NCBI GenBank assembly: GCA_963841945.1
Contig: CAWJFC010000008.1
Span: 1 to 64,000 of the forward strand
DNA length: 64,000 nt
Direction of reading: 5' to 3'
From: Acidiflorens sp963841945
GTDB lineage: Bacteria > Acidobacteriota > Terriglobia > Terriglobales > Acidobacteriaceae
Shown here piece after piece: positions 1 through 6,740 of this stretch; positions within the stretch are counted from its first letter, which is position 1; every line of letters begins with the position of its first letter. A program made the translations under genes and the position numbers. Under the pieces are notes generated by a model. It had not been told where the DNA came from. It saw only the letters and a program-made list of their open reading frames with translations, and made no database searches.

Positions 1-450
1 GGAGACCTTCCGGGCACTGAGTTTTGTGTCGCAGCTACGTGTTTCGAAACCGACGGAACGCGTGATTGCCTGCCTTGTGCGTTCCGGTGTGCGGATTGAT
101 GTAACCGAGTTCTTTCAGCGCCGGGTGAAGATGCCGTCGGATGACATTTGACGATGAAAGTGGCTTTCCGTTTCGACTACAGAACAGAAATCCGGACTTC
201 CTCTCGCCTATGAAATCCTTCAATAGCGCGGCGAGTGCTGGATGAAGATCCACGTCCCGCTCCGCGCTCGGCGTTTTGAGCCGCGTCTCAACCTAGCAGT
301 GCCGCGCTTTTTGTCGGACATCAACGGTCAAGAAATCGGCCGATATGTGCCGGCCGATTTCTTGACCGAGCGCCTCCCCAATTCTGAGGCCAGCGGCTCC
401 GCGTAAGATAAACAGCATCCTCATCTCGTGATATATTCTGTCGATAATTC
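1..450 (-). pseudogene. tyrosine recombinase (phage-type integrase) remnant
   Basis: Read on the minus strand, one frame carries the catalytic half of a tyrosine recombinase. The first active-site block (GLRIGEAL, with the catalytic Arg) is near 380. The segment DLHPALAALLKDFIGER follows, and the HxxR-type block (HAFRRFRNT) is near 45. The frame is cut by two in-frame TAG codons, at 293-295 and at 35-37. After the second one the expected sequence simply continues (LRHKTQCPEGL) to the window edge. The N-terminal core-binding domain is missing: similarity fades at about 450, next to the start of the oxidase subunit gene. This is a decayed, 5'-truncated integrase, a trace of an old mobile element. 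The C-terminal catalytic Tyr lies outside the window. Confidence 0.8.
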
Positions 451-483
451 CGCAACGTCTTCGTTCGAATCGCCTGCAATGCC

Positions 484-1005
484 ATGAAAAAGAGGATCGG
501 TTTTGTAGCGGCAATGGTGCTGGTCGGCGTCGCCCTTTTTGGCACTCGTTTCTACATGGTGGACTTGCCGATATGGCATTTCTTTGGCGGGGGCAAAAGC
601 CTCGATCCCGCCACTCTGCACCTGCATGGCGAATTCGTCGAGAGCAATCTCGGTGCGGCCCAAGGCCCGGGCGGATCACTTACCGTGCGCATGATTGCGC
701 AGCAATTTGTCTTTGTGCCGCAGTGCATCGTGGTCCCCGCCGGCGTTCCTGTCAGGTTTCGCGTTACAAGCGCCGACAACGTCCACATGCTGAGCTTTCT
801 GGGAACCGACTACGGCCTTAAGGCAGTTCCCGGAGAGGTTAACGAAGCAACTTTTACTTTTACCAAGCCGGGGGAATTCAAGGTCCCGTGCCATGAGTTC
901 TGCGGCGCCGGCCACTACGCCATGCGAGGCCATCTGCGTGTCGTTCCGCCCGATCAGTTTGTCTCCTTGCTTCCGGGCGAAAGGAGGACGTGTGAACCAC
1001 GCTAA
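484..1005 (+). CDS. cytochrome c oxidase subunit II-like protein (CuA domain)
   Basis: 173 aa. One N-terminal membrane anchor (residues 5-23) is followed by a periplasmic cupredoxin domain. The full CuA ligand set is present: His101 (NVHML), then Cys136, Glu138, Cys140, His144 and Met147 (CHEFCGAGHYAM). The single anchor and short length resemble subunit II of ba3-type oxidases rather than the two-helix aa3 form. It overlaps the next gene, a c-type cytochrome, by 14 bp, so the two are co-translated. No subunit I gene follows, and the upstream side is an integrase remnant, so this pair appears to be orphaned from its oxidase. It may still accept electrons for an oxidase encoded elsewhere, but that is inference. 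Confidence 0.88.
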   Translation: MKKRIGFVAAMVLVGVALFGTRFYMVDLPIWHFFGGGKSLDPATLHLHGEFVESNLGAAQGPGGSLTVRMIAQQFVFVPQCIVVPAGVPVRFRVTSADNVHMLSFLGTDYGLKAVPGEVNEATFTFTKPGEFKVPCHEFCGAGHYAMRGHLRVVPPDQFVSLLPGERRTCEPR

Positions 1006-1765
1006 TCAGTCGCCGCGCCCACAAACCCTAGCCTCGTTGCTCGCGAGCTTGTTGGCTCTGTTCGCGCTCACTCTCCCGCTTTCCGGAAACGGCTCTCCCG
1101 CGCCGTCCACGAGGTCGGCCCCTCCAGTTCGCGTTCCTTCCGACGTGGCCTGGACCGAAGATACCCTCGCCATCATCTCGCACGGCGACGCCTTTCACGG
1201 ATTGCTTCTTGCCCGTCGCTGCAATCATTGTCATGGTGAGGACGGATTCAGTTCCGTTGCCGCCTTCCCTAATCTGGCGGGTCAGGACCGTTTGTCATTC
1301 TGGAAGCAGATGCAGGACTTTCGCTCTGGCAAGCGCTCCTCGCCACTCATGCAGACGATTGCCGAGGGGCTTTCGCCCCGCGATTCCGCCGACCTGGCTG
1401 CCTATTACGCACTGCTGCCGACGGCCAGTGATCCGCTCGCAAAGCGCGCCTTTCCGCAACCCATGCAGGATCCCTCTGGTGCGACGAGGGCCATACGCCT
1501 CATCGTCTTTGGCGATGGCCAGCGCGGTATTCCACCCTGCCAGTCCTGCCACGGTCCAGTGAGTTATGTCCAAGGCGCCCCTCCGCTCGCCGCCCAGAAT
1601 GGCAACTATCTGGCGGAGCAACTCGATCACTTCTCGGACGGATCGCGGACCAATGACATCAATGTCCGCATGCGGAGTATTGCCATGCAACTAACCGCCG
1701 ACGAGAAGGCGGCTCTTTCCGAATACTACGGCGCCGGGCTTGGCCCGGGAGCGAACTCACGCTAG
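992..1765 (+). CDS. secreted di-heme cytochrome c (c4-like)
   Basis: 257 aa from a GTG start at 992. This start is preferred over an in-frame ATG 99 bp upstream because AGGAGG sits at 982-987, four bases before it, and because a hydrophobic signal sequence (residues 13-31) follows. Two heme-binding motifs are visible, CNHCH (77-81) and CQSCH (183-187), each opening one cytochrome c lobe, as in cytochrome c4-type proteins. The start lies inside the last codons of the CuA protein, which implies translational coupling. The likely role is periplasmic electron delivery to a CuA-type acceptor, but no catalytic oxidase subunit is present here. Confidence 0.88.
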   Translation: MNHANQSPRPQTLASLLASLLALFALTLPLSGNGSPAPSTRSAPPVRVPSDVAWTEDTLAIISHGDAFHGLLLARRCNHCHGEDGFSSVAAFPNLAGQDRLSFWKQMQDFRSGKRSSPLMQTIAEGLSPRDSADLAAYYALLPTASDPLAKRAFPQPMQDPSGATRAIRLIVFGDGQRGIPPCQSCHGPVSYVQGAPPLAAQNGNYLAEQLDHFSDGSRTNDINVRMRSIAMQLTADEKAALSEYYGAGLGPGANSR

Positions 1766-1907
1766 CCATCGAAGGACGCCAGAAAACTTGTGCCAGCGAA
1801 TTGCTTCGAGTTCCGCCGATTGTGTCACTTTTAGAGTTAACGGTCGATAATTGTTGATCGCGATCACGCTCATTGACCCCGAGACGTGAGTGACGTCGGG
1901 CTGTGAG

Positions 1908-2522
1908 TCAAGTCTTCCGTGCGAAATAGTAGTGGTTGTCAGCGTTATCGCGGTGTGTTCCAACGAGAGACATGTGTTCAGCCTGTAGTGCGTTACGGTA
2001 CGCCTCGTAGCCAAGAGAAATTGAGGTCCGCCCGGTCATGATATCGGCCCAAGAACCGGATTCACACGGCGCGGTGAACACGAATCTGCCACCGCTTGCC
2101 AACGCGGCAGCCACCTTCGCAAGCAATCTGCGCTGGACCTCGGCGTCTAGCAGAAAGAAAAGGCCCCACGCGACTACACCATCGAATGTTCGCTCGAAGA
2201 AGTCTGACTCCTCCACAGCCGCACACTCAACTCGAACGTCTGGAAAACGGGCTCGAAAAGATGCGACCATTGTGGGTGAGGCGTCCACTCCGTACACTTG
2301 AAACCCGCGCTCGATCAAGACTTGCGAAATCGGTACGCCCGTTCCGCATCCAAGGTCGAGGACTGTCGCCTCTGGAGGCAACTCCTGGGACCAGTCAGCC
2401 ACGTCTGAGGCTCCAGTTTCTGCGCTGTCCGATCCTCGCCCGGCTATGAATGCTGCCGCGACTTCCTCGTAGCCGTTCGACTTATCAGGATTCGCCACCA
2501 CGGCAGTGTAGCTCGGCGGCAT
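1908..2522 (-). CDS. class I SAM-dependent methyltransferase
   Basis: 204 aa. The SAM-binding glycine loop is clear (VLDLGCGTGVPIS, about residues 55-67), followed by an acidic strand end (VYGVDASP) and the motif II/III region (FDGVVAWGLFFLL, GGRFVFTAP). It is a stand-alone Methyltransf_11/25-type enzyme, and the substrate cannot be told from sequence. It is transcribed convergently with the cytochrome gene and has no operon partner. Full length for a small methyltransferase, with no sign of damage. Confidence 0.85.
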   Translation of the reverse strand: MPPSYTAVVANPDKSNGYEEVAAAFIAGRGSDSAETGASDVADWSQELPPEATVLDLGCGTGVPISQVLIERGFQVYGVDASPTMVASFRARFPDVRVECAAVEESDFFERTFDGVVAWGLFFLLDAEVQRRLLAKVAAALASGGRFVFTAPCESGSWADIMTGRTSISLGYEAYRNALQAEHMSLVGTHRDNADNHYYFARKT

Positions 2523-2990
2523 TCTCTAGGCGGAACAAATCCACCTAGGTTGGGCCATTGAGCGGAAATTCATAATATGTGAAACGTGACTGGCGCTAAA
2601 TCTCGATTTCACTCACCATGCTTCAAAAAGGCGTAACAAAAGGCAAACTTGCGCTAACGGCCGTGGCTGTTGAAAAACTCAATTTCTTGGAATTCACGAA
2701 AAACGCATCGCGTCGGGATGACTTATAAGCGACTGTCTCGATACGGGTAGACATTTTCTATCCCTAAATCTGAGGCCGTTTTTATGGGGGAGGGACTTTT
2801 TCAACAGACACGCCTGATTTCGACAGTAGTCGGACCGACATGAAGATGCCGTTCCCCGACAGAGCATCTCGCCACAGACGTTCATTTCGTCACTCTCACT
2901 GTGATTGCGTTCGATTTCACAAAGCCACCCTTGGGATCATCTCTAACGGCTCGCAAGAGCTGGATTGTGTATTCGCCCGGGCGGCTCGAA
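2523..2990. other. intergenic stretch with a MITE-like element
   Basis: No supported coding region in about 470 bases. The only structure seen is the inverted-repeat element listed at 2665-2809. Base composition is AT-rich compared with the second half of the window. Confidence 0.5.
2665..2809. mobile_element. MITE-like element or insertion-sequence remnant
   Basis: CTGTTGAAAAACTC at 2667-2680 faces GACTTTTTCAACAG at 2794-2807. As inverted repeats they match at 13 of 14 positions. The CTGTTGAAAAA terminus is typical of the ends of several transposase-encoding IS families. Only about 115 bases lie between the ends, with no transposase, so it is either a MITE or two ends left by an internal deletion. 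No clear target duplication was seen. Confidence 0.5.
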
Positions 2991-3248
2991 ATGCCAGCGG
3001 ATACAAATCCCTCGTGTTCCGGCTCGTTTCATCAGTTCAGCGACGGAAGGATCTTTCTCGCAGAAACTGACGCGCTTTTAAGGAGAAGGCAGACCGCGAC
3101 AGCCGAGTATTTTTGGTTGTGTGAGAAGTGCTCGGAGGGCATGCCACTAGTTCTAAACGAAGATGGAAGCATGATGGTAGAGGTGCTCGTAGAGACGCGA
3201 TATAGCGCGTGCCACGTCGTATGCGCCTTGACAAGCCCTCGACCATGA
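2991..3248 (+). CDS. small conserved protein with a CxxC motif
   Basis: 85 aa from ATG 2991; a longer in-frame start exists at 2901. The C-terminal half contains EYFWLCEKCSEGMPLVL, a knuckle-like CxxC followed by a beta-rich segment. I associate this layout with small unknown acidobacterial proteins. The stop overlaps the start of the cupin gene as ATGA (3245-3248), which supports both the reading and co-expression. There is no second CxxC, so it could bind metal only as a dimer or not at all. Function unknown. Confidence 0.5.
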   Translation: MPADTNPSCSGSFHQFSDGRIFLAETDALLRRRQTATAEYFWLCEKCSEGMPLVLNEDGSMMVEVLVETRYSACHVVCALTSPRP

Positions 3249-3589
3249 AATGCATTGATTCCAAGACTTTCACGGCAAAGCGCCCATGGGGTGCCCTTGA
3301 GATTGCCACTCTTAATGGAGTTACGGTTCGGCTTCACTGGACAAATCAGCCTTATAGATGGCACGTCAATGACGGCCACGAGGTATTCGTGGTGCTTGAC
3401 GGTGAGATTAATATGCACTACAAGACGAATGGAAACGAACACACGAGTACGCTAACGCCCGGCGACATTTGTTGTGCCGAAGAGGGCGACGAACATTTCG
3501 CTGAACCAATAGGCACCGCCCGCGTTCTTGTCATCGAAAAGCAAGGAAGTATTCCAGGCACGCTGATAACCCAAACACATACTTCCTAG
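3245..3589 (+). CDS. cupin-domain protein
   Basis: 114 aa. The start at ATG 3245 is chosen because it overlaps the previous stop as ATGA; a start at 3209 would overlap more. It is a single cupin barrel. The first conserved motif region includes RWHVNDGHEVFVVLDGEI (two His and the Glu of the metal site), and the second is GDICCAEEGDEHFAEPIG with a trailing His. The small size suggests a sugar- or amine-binding cupin or an isomerase-like enzyme, and the substrate is unknown. Confidence 0.75.
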   Translation: MKCIDSKTFTAKRPWGALEIATLNGVTVRLHWTNQPYRWHVNDGHEVFVVLDGEINMHYKTNGNEHTSTLTPGDICCAEEGDEHFAEPIGTARVLVIEKQGSIPGTLITQTHTS

Positions 3590-4049
3590 TTTCGGAGTCA
3601 CACCTGTTCACGAATGAGAGGACAGGCAAGCCTCTAGCCCACTTCACAACACCAACGTCAAATGCATCCACCGAGTTAGTTGTCCAGTAACAATTAAAAC
3701 AGACCACGAATAATCGAAAGCGATTGACCTTTGACGAGAACATGGTGGAAGCCACTCCGCGGCTAGCTTTCGTTGCAGCACAGTCCCTCCAAATCGAGTT
3801 CCGACTCGCAGACATTAATGGCCATTCGTTCATTTGAAACCTCCACCGTTGATCTTTCACACGGGGACAATCAGTACTTGAAGACCATCAGCGGCGCCCG
3901 GGAGAGTCCACGTTTGAGTTCGGAAGACAACAGAAACGGTTCGTCACGCCGGTGAATTATCGTGATACCGTGTTGTATGGAATGGATTTGATTCGAGTGA
4001 AGATCAATACAATCTGCTAACTACTCCGCTGTTGGGTCGTCCAACATCT
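3590..4049. other. intergenic stretch, nothing recognised
   Basis: About 460 AT-rich bases between the cupin and AraC-type genes. Open frames exist on both strands, but none shows a recognisable domain, a ribosome-binding site or codon use like the neighbours. The regulator's promoter is probably in the last 100 bases. Confidence 0.4.
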
Positions 4050-4823
4050 ATGTCGCCAGGGATTGACAAGACGTATTTTCGCGAAATTAATCCAGGCATT
4101 CAGGCCTTTGACCACAGATTCAGTTTACCGCGGCATCGCCATCTCTCTCCCTATGCAACCGTGATCCTGGCGGGTAGTCTCGAAGAATCTGGATACAACG
4201 GTCGTATTCGTGCCACTGCTGGAGACGTGCTCATCCATCCCCCGATGGATTGTCACGGCAACCAACTCGTACCCGACGGGCTCAAGCTCATACGGCTTAG
4301 TTGGCACGAACAATCCGGGGGCCTCTATTACTTGGACAATATCGATGAAATTGCAAGGGCGGCTGAAAACGATTGTCTGGGAGCAGCCCAGCTATTACGG
4401 GAATCGCTTTGTGAGAATCGCTCCTTCTCAAAAAGGAAACAAGATGACTGGCCCGACATGCTCCTTGCTGACTTAAGAAACGATCCTACTATTCACATTG
4501 GCCTTTGGGCTGAGATTAACGGATTGGCTCGTGAAACGGTGTCTCGCTGCTTCACTTCAGCCTACGGCGTCACTCCGTCGGTGTTGCGCGCTGAATTGCG
4601 CGTTTGCTCCGCTTGGTTTCGTATCACGCAGAGCGCCCAAGATCTGTCCCGGATTGCACTGGAAGCAGGCTTTGCTGATCAGGCTCACATGACGAGGTGG
4701 ATTCGTCGAGTCACCGGGGCTTCTCCGACTGCTTGGCGACGAAACGCAGCTGCCCCGGATTCTCCGTTGAGATTACCGAGCGCTACAAACAATGGCAGAT
4801 GTCGAAGAATGGGCGACTGGTAG
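4050..4823 (+). CDS. AraC-family transcriptional regulator
   Basis: 257 aa from ATG 4050; a TTG at 4032 would add six residues. The N-terminal part (about 1-110) is a cupin-like sensing domain (RHRHLSPYATVILAGSLEE, then GDVLIHPP with HGNQ). The C-terminal about 100 residues are two helix-turn-helix units. The second has the signature LSRIALEAGFADQAHMTRWIRRVTGASPTAWRR, in which Phe-to-Trp and Lys-to-Arg changes are mild. The ligand is not predictable. It is followed by a convergent pair of minus-strand genes and is not in an operon. Confidence 0.85.
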   Translation: MSPGIDKTYFREINPGIQAFDHRFSLPRHRHLSPYATVILAGSLEESGYNGRIRATAGDVLIHPPMDCHGNQLVPDGLKLIRLSWHEQSGGLYYLDNIDEIARAAENDCLGAAQLLRESLCENRSFSKRKQDDWPDMLLADLRNDPTIHIGLWAEINGLARETVSRCFTSAYGVTPSVLRAELRVCSAWFRITQSAQDLSRIALEAGFADQAHMTRWIRRVTGASPTAWRRNAAAPDSPLRLPSATNNGRCRRMGDW

Positions 4824-4922
4824 CTCCGTCGTCGATCCGTGGCATATCCGTATGGCTTCGGCTACATGTGGCACTCATATTGGATGGGCCAATACTCGTA
4901 GGTTGACGAGTGGCCGCTCCAT

Positions 4923-5399
4923 CTAATGGTTAAAGGTTTTAGAAAACGTGTTTTGTGTTTTTGTGTGTTGATAGGCGTGACTGAGATAGAACCGATGCGC
5001 TCGTTCGCGCACGATGTTTGATCGAACCGCCAGACGAGCACAGCCCGTCGTCCGCGCCCGTTCCTCTGCAGCCCCCAGGAGTTTGGCTCCTACTCCTTGG
5101 CACCGAGCGCTCTCGTCGACAACGAGACCACTGATTTCCGCATACTTGTCCATCTCGACAGACCTGAATATGTAAGCGCCAATCCAGCCGATAACTTCAT
5201 GACGACATCCCTCGGCCACGAAAACGGCAAAGCATTTTGGATCGGTCATTTCGGTAGTACGTCGCTGAATATCCTGCACGTTGCTTGGATAGCCCAGCTG
5301 CGTTGCTAATGCGGCCATACGCTCCCAATCGCCGCAACCTGCGGCCCGAATGTGGCATTTGTCGGATATAGACTGGTTTTCATTAAGGTCGATAGACAT
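4923..5399 (-). CDS. GNAT-family N-acetyltransferase
   Basis: 158 aa from ATG 5399; a longer frame reaches 5465 but overlaps the upstream gene. The acetyl-CoA pocket motif A is visible as ISGLVVDESARCQGVGAKLL (V-x-x-x-x-R-x-x-G-x-G form), followed by RLAVRSNIVRERAHRFYLSHAY, the usual C-terminal N/Y segment. It lies 23 bp downstream of the isochorismatase-like gene on the same strand, so the two are probably co-transcribed. Substrate unknown. Confidence 0.85.
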   Translation of the reverse strand: MSIDLNENQSISDKCHIRAAGCGDWERMAALATQLGYPSNVQDIQRRTTEMTDPKCFAVFVAEGCRHEVIGWIGAYIFRSVEMDKYAEISGLVVDESARCQGVGAKLLGAAEERARTTGCARLAVRSNIVRERAHRFYLSHAYQHTKTQNTFSKTFNH

Positions 5400-5422
5400 A
5401 TGATATTTCTGCTCTTTTGTGG

Positions 5423-5986
5423 TTAGAAGACAATCTTGTTCGCCGGTATAACTCGAACCTCGCAAGCTCCGGCGTCGAACCCATCAAGCAGCTCATTGTG
5501 ATGAGCGATGATCTGACTAAATGTGAAATTGTCGGAATCCGTCGTCATGTGGCCATCTTTCACTAAGGTGACGTCGTACCCGAGAGTGACGGCTCGGCGC
5601 ACCGTGGTATCCACACAGTATTGAGTCATGCAACCAACGGCCACCAAATGGTTAACATTGTGGATATCAAGCTCAGAACCGAGCTTAGTCTCGAAGAAAG
5701 CATCGCTGGCTTTTTTGTGAATCACGAGCTCGCCGAGAGCAGGTGCCAACTCCGGTCTGATTTGCCACCCCACTAACCCAGGTTCCAAACGATGTCCAGC
5801 GGAACCATCGTGCTGCACGAATAGAATTGGCACGCGGTGACGACGGGCTTGCGAAACCAGTTCTACGATTTTCGCAACACATTCATCGAAAGCGTGGTTC
5901 GTTTCAACCAGACGTGTCATTCCTGGAAATGAAAGAACCGCATTCTGAACATCGATAACGACTAGTGCCGTCTTCCTTTCTGTCAT
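5423..5986 (-). CDS. isochorismatase-like cysteine hydrolase
   Basis: 187 aa from ATG 5986; GTG 6001 is an alternative. The catalytic triad of the family is visible: Asp in VVIDVQN near residue 13, Lys in VIHKKASDAF in the middle, and Cys in GCMTQYCVDTT. A cis-peptide-type region precedes the Cys. These enzymes hydrolyse amide or ether bonds in small metabolites (nicotinamidase, N-carbamoyl and ureidoacrylate amidases), and the precise substrate is not clear. First gene of a two-gene unit with the GNAT. Confidence 0.85.
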   Translation of the reverse strand: MTERKTALVVIDVQNAVLSFPGMTRLVETNHAFDECVAKIVELVSQARRHRVPILFVQHDGSAGHRLEPGLVGWQIRPELAPALGELVIHKKASDAFFETKLGSELDIHNVNHLVAVGCMTQYCVDTTVRRAVTLGYDVTLVKDGHMTTDSDNFTFSQIIAHHNELLDGFDAGACEVRVIPANKIVF

Positions 5987-6147
5987 ATCCGATACCGTCA
6001 CAATCTTAAATAGGTTGATGAAAAAGTAGAATCTGGAACAGCAATGAAGTCAAATGTACTGCATTATGCGCTAACTCTAGGATCAGGCCAATCGTCTTCT
6101 TAAGACGATTAATGCATTTATGCCAGTGAGCAACTAGTATTACGATC

Positions 6148-6394
6148 TAGCGAACGTTGGCCACAGACTGGCTGGCCTGCGGATATCGGGTCCATAGAAG
6201 GACGCTATTATTGTCCGGGTCACCGGAGGCAACGCCCTGGGAAACAGTGCACACGCCTCGTGCCACACCATGCGAGGAGGAGCGGCGAAGAGTTTACCCC
6301 ATGCGACCGTGGCGCCCATTGCAATTGCCATTTCGTTAAACCTGCGTCGGTCCACAACCTTTAGTGCTTCCGTGACAACGTTGTAACGCCACAA
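6148..6394 (-). pseudogene. PhoD-like alkaline phosphatase, N-terminal remnant
   Basis: The minus strand begins as a typical PhoD N-terminus: VVDRRRFNEMAIAMGATVAWG, then WHEACALFP, which corresponds to a Tat-like leader and the WxERxxxFP segment. After LFP the frame is lost, but one base over the text resumes as GVASGDPDNNSVLLWTRYP, the PhoD N-domain signature, up to a TAG at 6148-6150. Restoring a single C (CCAGG to CCCAGG, near 6237) rebuilds LFPQGVASGDP. The catalytic metallophosphoesterase domain is absent. So this is a frameshifted and truncated gene. Confidence 0.75.
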
Positions 6395-6740
6395 GAGACA
6401 ATGTGCGGCGTCCCTGTCTTAATCTCCTATATCTAAAACCCAGCACCGGTCTCGAATGAATTGATTACTCTTGGAAAACAGGACGTCTGAGTCAGCTATT
6501 GCCTGGCGGGTTCAGAACTTACTCAGCAGAAGGCAATCCAACCACATATTCGATCGAGACAACGGTTTCTGCGTGCGCGCGCGGGATTTTTCAGTAGAAA
6601 CGAGGCGCCAGCCAATGATTTTGTGCCGTCTCCGCATTGAACGCATCCTGAGAGCCGTGCCTGAGGTAAGGATCGTTCCTGCCGTGAGGCACTCCTGTTT
6701 GATTATTTGTCGAATTCCAGACCCGGAAACTGGTTGACAT
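6395..6740. other. intergenic stretch, nothing recognised
   Basis: About 345 bases between the PhoD remnant and the end of the large phosphoesterase gene. Frames are open, but none has a recognisable domain. Confidence 0.4.
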
